NCBI GenBank assembly: GCA_037951165.1
Contig: JBBDHG010000008.1
Span: 12,548,501-12,612,500, forward strand
Length of the DNA stretch: 64,000 nucleotides
Direction of reading: 5' to 3'
From: Lophius americanus
Taxonomy: Eukaryota > Chordata > Actinopteri > Lophiiformes > Lophiidae
Under the pieces are notes generated by a model that made no database searches, was not told the origin of the DNA, and saw only the letters and a program-made list of their open reading frames with translations. The translations under genes and the position numbers were made by a program. The first letter of the stretch is position 1. Each line of letters begins with the position of its first letter. Below, piece after piece: positions 1-10,300 of the stretch.

Positions 1-1839
1 CTTTACCCCGTTCTGCGCAGTTGACTTTGATTGTGAAAACACTGTAATGGTGTTGAACAGTTACAGCGCCCACTACTGGCATGGCATGCATACTGCTGAA
101 CTTTACTAAAACACAATGCAAAAAAACCTTCCCGTTATTAGCTAAAACGCTTGGTAAATGAGACGCACGTCTAGCCAATCAACTTGTGTCATTTTTAACC
201 ATTGCGAAGATCACTAACTCGATGAAGCCAAAAACTAAATCTTCCCTCTTCCTCCTCTCACAGGTGGCCCCCTCTGACTCTGCTCCTGCACTCTTTTCTC
301 AGTTGTGGATTTACAGTCATGCTCCAAGAAGTTTGTCACAAACATGTGCTTAAGAAGCGATGAGTGACTCAACAATGGCGGCTTTATCACAGTCAGCGTG
401 GTAATTGTTGTTTATCATCTTGCCTCCATCAAATAAGGTTTCTTTATTATGGACTTGCAGGGAAATCCGCATTCGCAGCAAGCAACAACGAACCATTTAA
501 AGCCGAAAGCCTTGTAGCCCATTTGCAATGAAATCACCAAACCCACCGTACCCATTATCTCTATTTGCTCTTTTTTTTGCAGAGATTTCCCTCCCTTAGG
601 CTGACAAGACAAAATTAGTTGTGCATTTAAATAGCATTACACTTGAATTGTGTAACAGGGATAATTAAAGTGCTGTGTGGTTGACAGGATCAAACCATCT
701 TGTCAGGCAGTCTGCTATAAATTATGGGATATGCCCACATCAATCCACTTCATTAATTTGTATAAACAAGATGATTTTTTCCTCATTGTAGCCTAAATCA
801 CAAGCACTATAAAATAACATCTAATGAATGATATCTGTTTGCCTCATGTTGATCAGCAGCTGGAGCTCAAACACTCATTTTCATTTCTCTTTAAACTTCA
901 CAACAGGGGGCCCCTTGAAATCCCCAACATGAGAAGTTATGTATATAATCATTTAGAATGATTTTGAATATGAATGGCGCAGGAATGCAGAGGATCCCGT
1001 TTTAATGGGACAATAAAGTCGAACCACAAAGGTTTTCTTTTTTTAATGGCAGCAGGGATGTGTGCTCACTTTACTGCTGCCAGCTCGTAAACACATTCAC
1101 ACCTCTCTTTCATTTACATGCTGGATAAGTTATAGCGCATAATTTAAAAAAAGAAAGAAAAAAGAAATCGAGCTCGACAACAACTTGCATGTGAATGCTG
1201 TCTGGCGGAGCTGGGGCCAATCCACAAACCGATAGTAGGTTCCAAAAACCGCAAATAAAACAGGGGGAGACACGGTCTCTAGTACCAAGTTAGTACCTCC
1301 GACAGAATCCGTGTAATAATGATACTAATCCTTGTTATAATCGTATTATATAAAGCTTAATGTCATTAAGGGTGATAGTTAAATTATTGTCTAATACATC
1401 ACATCAAGTTGGTCTAATTAAATTCTGATAATTTAATTAGCCCAACATAAATCTAGCCTTCAATTAAAGTAATACATTCTGTTCTCCATAAATAATCACT
1501 TATTCAATCTTTTTTTCTTAATGTAGTGTGTAATATTTTAATTTAAGAAGCAGATCAGCTTCATGTTCACGTACTTTGCTTCAGCCTTTTGCCCACCGAT
1601 GGAAAAAAAGAAACCCTCTCCGAGCTGATGGTCTCTCTTAGATTACCCTATCAGGTGCAAACCCCTGACATGTTTCCACCCACCAACAACAAAAAAGCCT
1701 CTCCGTGCCCTCCAGCCGCAGACGCACAAACACCACTGACAGGCACTGCTGCGCCATCACCAGCTCTCCAACCTCTCCAGGGATCCGAAGCGATTTTCAC
1801 ACCGCTTTAAAAAAAAAAAAAAAAAAAAAAGAAGAAGCA
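1..1839. other. Upstream non-coding flank of fgf24
   Basis: No gene is visible. The stretch is mostly AT-rich unique sequence, with a short pure A run around 1808-1830. Positions about 240-600 are less AT-rich and look information-dense (GTGGTAATTGTTGTTTATCA near 400, several CAAT and ATTTGCA-like words), so they could hold distal regulatory DNA. That is inference only. Short frames here have no family signature. Confidence 0.5.
1408..1446. promoter_or_regulatory. 39-bp near-perfect inverted repeat with two TAATTA homeodomain-type sites
   Basis: Arms 1408-1424 and 1430-1446 are 17 nt each, pair at 16 of 17 positions, and are separated by CTGAT. The inner 11 bp (CTAATTAAATT and its complement) are perfect. 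Each arm carries TAATTA, the core of many Hox, Lhx and paired-type homeodomain sites. It lies about 1 kb upstream of the fgf24 ATG. The regulatory role is inferred; the inverted repeat itself is directly visible. Confidence 0.4.
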
Positions 1840-2412
1840 GAACTTTTTTGGATGCTGGGATAATTTTGCCCACTTTTACCGACTTCTATCGGTGGAAGAG
1901 CACTCTCCTATCCAAGCTTTCCCCTTTCACCACAGCACGTTGGTAGAATAAAATGACCCATGCAAGGTGTAGAAATCCCCTGCTGGTACGGACGGAGCTG
2001 AGGAGCGTGTAATCTCTGGAGCAGCAGGACTTCGGTTGTGGGGAAAACGTCGCTATAGGTGCGCAAAACATTGTGGATATCATTTTTGCGCGTGAGTTTA
2101 AAAAAAAAGACTCCTTTCCACTTTTGGCACCGTTTTTGCGTAGATCTGCTGGATTTCGGGGAGGACGGAGGAGACTTGAGCTGAAAGAAAAATAGTTTTA
2201 TGGATAATTCCCACTAACAAGGAAGAACCTAATGTTGCACCCCGCGACTCAGCAGCTGCTCTCCGGTGATCTACCCTCACACCGGGATTCATTCTCCTGC
2301 GTCAGCCCGGAGCAGTGTGCGTAAAGGACGCGTGGACCCAGAGGTGGGCGATCACGCCAACCTTTCCCGGGGCTCTTAATCTGTAGAAGCAGGTGTATTT
2401 CTGCAACTCAAG
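1840..2412 (+). promoter_or_regulatory. Probable core promoter and 5' UTR of fgf24
   Basis: This block just before the ATG is richer in GC and CpG than its surroundings (for example TTTTGCGCG near 2083 and GGACGCGTGG near 2326). A TTTAAAAAAA run near 2097 could act as a weak TATA-like element. The transcription start cannot be fixed from sequence. The in-frame TAA at 2377-2379 closes the reading frame before the ATG. Confidence 0.4.
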
Positions 2413-2444
2413 ATGTCTCTTCTGCCTTCGCGGTTCATATATGT
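2413..2444 (+). CDS. fgf24: fgf24 coding exon 1 (start codon and N-terminus of signal peptide)
   Basis: Encodes MSLLPSRFIY plus two bases of the next valine codon. The ATG has A at -3. An in-frame TAA at 2377-2379 rules out an upstream extension in the same exon. The donor is GTAAGT at 2445, a better match than the overlapping GT at 2443, and only this choice keeps the frame into exon 2. Confidence 0.85.
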
Positions 2445-4303
2445 GTAAGTGTTCCACATCTCGCCTTTTGCACACATTCTTACCAATAGAAGTCGCCAAA
2501 AGCTTCATTTGTACGCATTGCTTTCATCCAGGTATGGGCTGCGTTTATTCCTCATGTATTAGCCTGTGTGATTCACTCCCCTTCTCTCTTTTCTCTCTCT
2601 CTTATCCACGTAGGTGTTTACATTTTCTGGTACTCTATTTCCAGCTACAGGTATGTTCCCTCCCACCTCCAACTCCTTAATATTTGGATGTATTTGCATG
2701 GTTTTGCGCATGTGAATGTCGCTGATGATTGGTTCATGGTTGATTTCAGGGTCAGTTAAACACGGTGATCATTTAAATGAACAGAAATCTATATTCCTTA
2801 TGGTCCTTGGGATTAATTAAAATTCGGATTTAATGAATGTGCTATGTGTAAAATAAAATCCAAATTATGCAAAGGGAAACAAAATTTACTGAAGAGACAG
2901 GAGATAATATTTAATGCTTTTCAATAAAAATAAGTATGCAGCCATGAAAGCATTGTTAACAAACAGTCCCAGCGTATTTTATATGTGCATTAGAATATAA
3001 TAGCCTGTACGACATTTTTAAAATGCAATTATTGTGTTGTTTGTTTCCCTTATAAAATGACTAATGCCGGAAGAATTTTTGCCCCCTGTAAATTGGAAAA
3101 CCGTAATTTGGAGCGCATCAATTGTTTTGTCGTAACATCTCCAGTCAATGATATGAATCTGGCAACCTTTAGTCGCCGACGGTTGTTTTTAATCTGAGGT
3201 TCAAGTAGCAGCTTCAGCGATTTATAATAAAATCCCTCCATAAATAGTTTGATTAAAGTTTTTCTATGAGCAGCAAGGCTCGTTTGGCGCTTTTTATTAT
3301 TTGCGTCTCACTTTGAACAGTAATGACTTGCAGGCATCAACTCAGCCTAACTGCGCCCCCTGATTCAGATAAGATGCAGCGAACACGCTCCTCCACTCTC
3401 AAATAAATATCTAATGATAATACTATTTAATATGAAAGGAGATGTGCTGGTTTTCAAAAGAGCAGGTGGTTTTTTTTTGTTTTTTTTAAATCTCTCATCC
3501 ACTCCAGGGATGAATTTCCTTCCAAGCATCTGGCAACATCTTGAATGCATTGTTAATTATTCATTTAAACGATTATATAATATTGTCAGAAGAAAAGTAG
3601 AATAATCAATCCTTAAAGAGTTTGACCTTTGGGAGTAAATAAAATCCTGCAGGGGGGAGACGTTTGTAAAATGCATTTACTTTGTTGACCAGTTCTGACG
3701 TTTTTGCTTTTTATATATTTTTATTTTTATGAAACCGTGCTAGGATCGCTGTTCCAGTCAGGTAGTCATTAGCTCTAGTTGAATAAACAACAGGTGTAAC
3801 TACTGGAGAAATTTTATGATCCAGAACTTTTTAATGAAATTCAAAAACCCTCAGGACAATATATTGCAACTTATGTAAGTGTTGTGATTTTCCAGAAGGA
3901 GCTGGCACAAACAAAAGCCATAGCGTCGACTCACTGCTCCTCAAACGTATGACTTGGACCAATGAGAGCTATTTTGTGTTTTTTTCCCCGCAGTTTTAAT
4001 ATGTAACTGGTGTGTTTGTTGCAGCTCATAAAAATCCAGTTTAGATAAAAGCAAACAAAGGAAATGTCTCTTTAAGGCCTTTCAGGCCAATGATAGATGA
4101 TGATAATGAACGCAGAATAGCCCTTTAATGCACTCCTGTCTCCTTGCCTCTCCATGATGTCGGCCCGTTCTGCTCCTTGGTGCTGCCACGAGCAGCTAAT
4201 GGCTCTTACGCGTCACGCTGTGGTTGTGAATCCATGAGGAAAAAACAACCACAGTTGGAAGTAAACCCGGCCACGTTGGGAGAGCGTGTCACTCCCTGTG
4301 TGT

Positions 4304-4350
<47 letters not shown>

Positions 4351-7300
4351 ACCCGTCCGTGTCCGAGCAGATAGGAAGTTGTATCTTAGATGGATGCGAC
4401 AACTACGCTTCCTGGGAGATGACGAGTGCCAGACTTTTGAAGTTTTCAATCACATCCGTTTTCGTGCTGCGTCTTTGAAGGAAGGAGACAGACAGATAAA
4501 AAACCAAAAAAAAAAAAACGTCGGCCACGTTGCTCCTTTGAATTTGGAGATGAGCAGATCTGGGAATCCAGTTGGTTACATGTTCATTTTTTTGTCTGGC
4601 TTGTCAGCTTTGAGACACATTTTGAGAGGAGCTTACAGATGATGCTGATCTCTGACTTTTGTTATGGAGGCATTACGTTGAACACCGTTGAGTATAGATT
4701 AGTATGAATCTACTATTGCTATCACATAAATGTGTTATGCACAGCAGCATGTCTTTAGTATTTATCCGGCTTCCGTCTTGTTTGTATCAGTGCTGAGTGA
4801 AGTCTTAGAATTTCAGTGGCGTCTCCCTCTGATGAACAATCCCATAGGTGACCATGTCTCCTTTGTTTTTTCAGCCGCTGTGGCTTCTGCTTACATGAAT
4901 CATTACATTCAGGAGCTCCAGCTGAACGTACAGATCATCAATTGTGGAAAACTCCTATTAACATTTTAAACACGTGGTATCAGGAATTTAAAGAAACGTT
5001 TCTTTATTTCTGCAGATCCTTGTTCTAAGATAGAACAGCTGTTTCAGCAATAGGAGAGGGGGGGGGGGGGGGGGGGGGGGGGTGTTCACACGGAAAGGCC
5101 ATATATACTGGATGTGGAACACGCTGACACATATCATTCAGTAACATGCATATACATTCTTAGCTTTCACTCCTCCTTCATTGTTGCTTCTACAGCTGTG
5201 ACAGAAGACCGTCTCGCGGTTTTGATCAAGCAGTTAAAAAACACAAGAGACAAACTTTTTACTTTCATATGCAATGGATTCTAAACTGGGAGGCATAGAA
5301 AATGCATGAATTGCTTTTAAACAGGAAAAGGTAACAACTCTTTGGTAAGCGTTGAGCTGCAACTACTGCTGCTTGCATGTTGTGACCCGACATCCGTAAA
5401 ACACAAATGTCTCACATTTAGGTCAGTTTTCCTGAATCCCGTCGTATTCGTCTCAAAAAATCTAAAGTCACCTTAGAATTAATCAGCTTCAGCCTAACGA
5501 AGCATACATGAACTCGTAGTTCTTTGATGATTTTGAACTGATGTTGTTCCAGATGTTGTGCTCATAGATGGTCTCTGTGGCACACAGGAATTATGGGTGT
5601 TGTAGTTTTCTTAAGCTGTTTAAAGTGGTGCACTAAGAAAATTAACACCATGCATTGTTGAATTAAAGTGTTCAACCTTTTTATTATTTCTTAATAGACA
5701 CCTGACAGGCACTTTTTATTAGACACCTGGACCCCAACCGCTGCAGTTTGGCTACATATAGAGCTAAAATGTGAAATCACTGAGGAGCAGTGGGCAACCC
5801 CAGGGAAGTTGCACCTGAGGAGCAAATTTTTTGTTCTTCCGATTGGGAGACAACCGCTCCGCCCAGTGAGCTACAGCCACGCCATTTCAAGGACCAGTCA
5901 GATTTGAGTAGGGTCCTGTGCCCCTCTTGTCCCACCACTAGATCTGCTCATGTTCAGCACGCCTTTTATTCTACACAGCTGGTTAGAAACATTTATTGAA
6001 ATGAGATATTGATAATGTAACACAGATGTTTATTCCTCTTAATGTCTCACCTAGGTTATTTAACTGATTTGATGTAAACGTGTCTCCTCTTACAGTCAAA
6101 CTCTAAAACTGTTTCTGGAACATTGGTTGAGTTTAAAGTATTACTAAAATGGTTGAATTGTTTAGGCCTTCAAAAAGCCCTGTTTCTGATTAATCTTTAT
6201 ACACTACGTGTTGACTGTGAGTGATAAAATATGCATTAATTAGAGTATGGTGTGTAAGGTGGTTGACATGGCAGCACGTTTGTTTCATATACGTTGTGTC
6301 GCATGTTGTAATTCTTGCTCTGAGTACATCTGTTTTGGAAAAAACAGTAGTTGGGCCGGAAACCAAGGAGGAAATATGAGCCAACAGAGCAATAGCTAAT
6401 TTGATGAATCTGCTTTGAGGAAAATATTATTCTTTCAAGCGCATGTTGTATAATGTTGTTATGGTTTGATGCCCTGAAGTCAAGATTAGCACCACAAATT
6501 TGTTGCATTCATAGCATTTTTGCTATCCAACCTGCTAGTCTCTGCACTACCTCTTGCCAAAAGTAACATTACGGGCGTGTTTCCTAAATGTCAAGATACA
6601 GAAGCCGCGTCCCAGTTCAGGGGCTGGATCCACATTTCTAGACCGAATATGTCATAATGAGCTAAGAGGACCTTCCTAGCTCTAAAGCTGGTCCAGATTC
6701 GGCAGAGAAATCCTGCTTATCGCTTTGTCCTTTGGGCCATTTGAGGGCGACGTCCCTGAGAAAAAGCTCTTTGTTCCACCCAAAGCTTTGGCCTCCGGGG
6801 GCGGTGAAACCATCACTTTTGCAGGATACAGTAAGGAATCCTGGACCGCGTGCTTCAAAGGACCAGTTGTCTGAATTCTGGATTTGTTTGACACCTGGTT
6901 TATAAAAACCTTGTAAGAGCCTTGAAAAGATTTGCGCTCAGATTTGCAGAAGTTGTTTATTTTTTCTCCCAGAGTTGAAGGGGTTGTTCTTCTGGGGCAA
7001 CTATTTCCCGTTATGTTTGTCATTAATTTACTGAAGCCAGAATAACAAGAACTTGGGGTATGTAATGTGTATATAATTAGCCACCTGAGAACAGCCACAT
7101 AAAAAGCCATTACTGTGCAATTACCACACCATACAGCTGGAGAAATGGGATCTTGGCATGAACAGAGATTCCAGGGCTCCTGAAAGTATACCTTTCCATT
7201 TTCCTCTTTTTTTTTTTTTCTATATGACCGTTGACCAAGTTGCCTTGCGTGCTGTCAACGTTGAGGATTTGTTCTGTTCTTGCGTCTGGTCCAATGCGTC

Positions 7301-10300
7301 TCATAAATAGCAGGCTGTAGAATTCTGACTCCCAAACGTCTTCCTGCAAGTGTTTTTGTGGCTCAAGGTGCCTCTCTCGCTATCTCCCAGCCTTGCCTTC
7401 CGCCTGCTGCACTTCCTAATTTATGGATCCTACTTTGCCTGCAGGCAGATATTTGTTTGATGATAGTGCAACAGGTCTGGATGCTTCAGGTGTATAATTG
7501 CTAGTGGCTTGCTTGCTTGTGGAAATGGAGTGCAGGTTTCTCAAGATTGCCTGGGGCACATAGTATTCCGCTCGCAATACCAAGCCGCAGAAGATTGCTT
7601 TTTTTTTTTTTTTTGCTCAAACTGTGTCTTCATTAACACAAATTATGGCATTGTTTCCAGCTTGTAAAGGCAATGCATATTAAATGTGCCAATTGGTGAG
7701 GAGAATAGAAGCATTTAGATGTCAAATACCCACTGACCTGCTTGGTTATTGAGTTTTTAGCCCATGAAACACAATTAATTTTGACATGGCGGCCATAAAA
7801 AACTCCCTTAACTATGAAGACCTGCGCCGTGACGATCTCTCACCGTCTGTCTCTCCCGCTTTCTGTTTCTTCATCTTCCGTCGTCTCTCCGTTTCTATCT
7901 CTCTCTCTCTCTGCGCAGGAGTCCCAGCAGAGCTCGGCTGATTTCAGGATGATCATCGAGAACCACACGAGGAACCCGGACGACCTGAGTCGGAAGCAGG
8001 TCCGAATCTATCAGCTCTACAGCAGAACCACGGGGAAACACGTCCAGATCATAGGGAAGAAGGTCAACGCCAATGGAGATGATGGGGGCAAGTATGGTAT
8101 GGGAGATCTCCTGTGCATCTCACCTGACACTTTAGCTAGTTTCTCCTAGCAGGATGAGAAACTGTCACCACCACCTGACCAGTACCAGTCAGCTTTGGTG
8201 CTTCTGGAGTTTTTCTCACTCCTCCTGCAGCCACTTTGGATGTTTACCGTCCTTTGTTTGGATGTGGTTTTCCATTTGGCAGAGTGGATGGTGACTATTG
8301 GAAGCCTCCAACCACCGGTTGGAGTGGAAACATTATGAGGTTGCAGGCCTTGCAATGGTTGCTTACTGCAGCCTTTGGTTTTCCAGCGCAAGACTATGTT
8401 TATCTTTATAGATTATAGGTCAACAACATGTGAATTTCTGCCAGTATGACTGAAAGCAACAGACCGAAATTGACATCTTGATTTGCCATTCTCAAACATT
8501 CATTAACTGCTTCATCTTTATTCTCTCCAGAGGATGAAAAGAATCAGACAGAGGAGGTATTTGAAGTTCATCATAAAGAGCAAATCATAAACTTTATTGT
8601 CTTTGAGAGAGTCAAAACTAAACGTAAAAGCTTTCACTGGGAATTGGAACACCGGTGATTCAGCTCTGAATAGCAGCGTGCAAGTTATCGAATTCAAATT
8701 TGCATCAAAACAAATGTGGCGGATGAGTAAATTGATGGGCAGTGAGGAGCTCTTTGAAGCTGCAGCACAAATATAAGGCAACAGGGCACGGTTTGTGCTT
8801 CTCTGCATATACTCTGCGTGAAACAGCTGACTCACAGCTTGAAAATTGCTGGTCTTGAATGCCTCTGAGTGAGTGTGTTCAGTCACAGATGCACCGAGGC
8901 GAAGTCTCCTCGCTGCTTGTTAGAGCTTGAGTGGAAGCAGATCCAATTTTTCCCATGAGGCCTTGCCAATTCTACCCTCTGCCCCTCCTCCTCCTTCTCC
9001 TCCTTCCCATCCAGCTGTAGTACCTGGCACCTGTGAACTCCTTTGCACTCGCTAATAACGCTCAGGAAGATTCTCCCCGTTCTCTAATCCACTCTCAGTC
9101 ACTGCCGCTTCCCGGCGGAGGACCAGAAACCTCCACGGAAGAAATATGTTGCTCCAACGTAGAGCTTTATGGCCGCTAAATATCCATCAGTGCAGCTAAA
9201 GTGAGGGTGTTATCACTCTTCTTGGGTGTTAGTGTTGCATATTTGTTACTTTTAAGAGACCAGGGCAATCCTTTTACAGAATAATCCGTTATAAAAAACG
9301 CAAGTTGTACTCTCACGTCTTAAAGCGTACCGCTTTTAAACAGATAAACTTTGCAATGTGGACTTAGAGTAAGGGTTTTTAGCTTTGTTTGACAGTTGAC
9401 CCCGTTGTGGAGTGAACAAATGCTCCACATTGAAGACCAAAAACATTCCATTGGTCAAGAAGTGTCTGCAGTGGGATTTTCTGTGAAGCTATGAATCAGA
9501 TACACGGAAATTTGTGTCATATTTTTCATGTTTGCTCTTAACTTTGGCTGGGTTATTCTTTGAGAAGAATAATCCAAGATACACAATATATCATCATCCC
9601 AAAGGACTATTTCGGCTGGAAAATGCTTGGTCTGATGAAACAACCTCTCCTCTTTTCATGTTTTAGACTCATTTTAGAACGGACAGAAATCCTGGAAATA
9701 ATCAAGATCCTCCAACCTATTATTTAAGTGTCTTGTTTAATACTTTCAGATTCTGTGACGATAGGGTTAGCAAGGCGTCACAGACAAAGAATAACTCGCA
9801 GTAGGGAGGGAAATTTTGCTTTATCTGATGTTCAGGGTCGAAGCTTCATATTTGAGGTTGAATTTTGGGCCTCCTTGCAAAATAACTACGAGTGGGGAGG
9901 CCAAAGTCTTGTCAAATAACTCCCGTTTTGGCTTGCAGAGCTTAAAGTTCCTTTTAAACATGACTGGCTTTTTTTCCTTCTCAAGAACAACCCCACACAC
10001 CCCCCCAAAACCCCCTCCAAATTGATCCATCCACTCGGAACTTCATTTTTTTGTCGACCTTGTAGGCCTACCGTCCCTCACCTGTGAGACAGGTTTACTT
10101 CTTCCCACTTTCCTCCAAAGGTTGGACTTAAGGGTGAGCGTGGAGGAGGAGGGGAACTGCCTCTGCCCTCCAGCCCGTCCGTCCCCTTCGCCTTTTCTTC
10201 CTTTGCTCCCTTGAGCGCTACTGAATAGCCCTGTGTGTTAAACAAATGGATCATCTTAACTTTTTGATTGAGTGAGCACAGACTAAAGGGAACTTGAAAC

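Larger units (their letters stand above)
2651..7918 (+). other. fgf24 intron 2 (5.27 kb)
   Basis: The largest intron. It holds a TG microsatellite (4297-4348), a run of 25 G (5058-5082), a decayed antisense SINE (5778-5884) and several unique blocks that could be enhancers, notably 6640-7000 and 7630-7720. The open frames inside, including 142 codons on the minus strand at 6682-7110, show no recognisable protein family. Confidence 0.7.

Noticed and set aside
1589..1810. 73-codon frame upstream of fgf24
   Set aside because: It ends at a poly-A run and has no homologue I know; most likely non-coding upstream DNA.
2443..2446. Alternative donor GT two bases upstream in exon 1
   Set aside because: It lacks the GTAAGT consensus and would break the frame into exon 2.
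4144..4642. Val-Cys and Thr-His open frames
   Set aside because: They are translations of the TG microsatellite.
6682..7110. 142-codon minus-strand frame in intron 2
   Set aside because: No recognisable domain, no splice or promoter context; a chance frame in GC-richer intron DNA.
7814..8149. 111-codon open frame covering fgf24 exon 3
   Set aside because: Only 7919-8096 is exon. The start codon and first part lie in the intron's CT-rich tract, and the end runs past a good donor.
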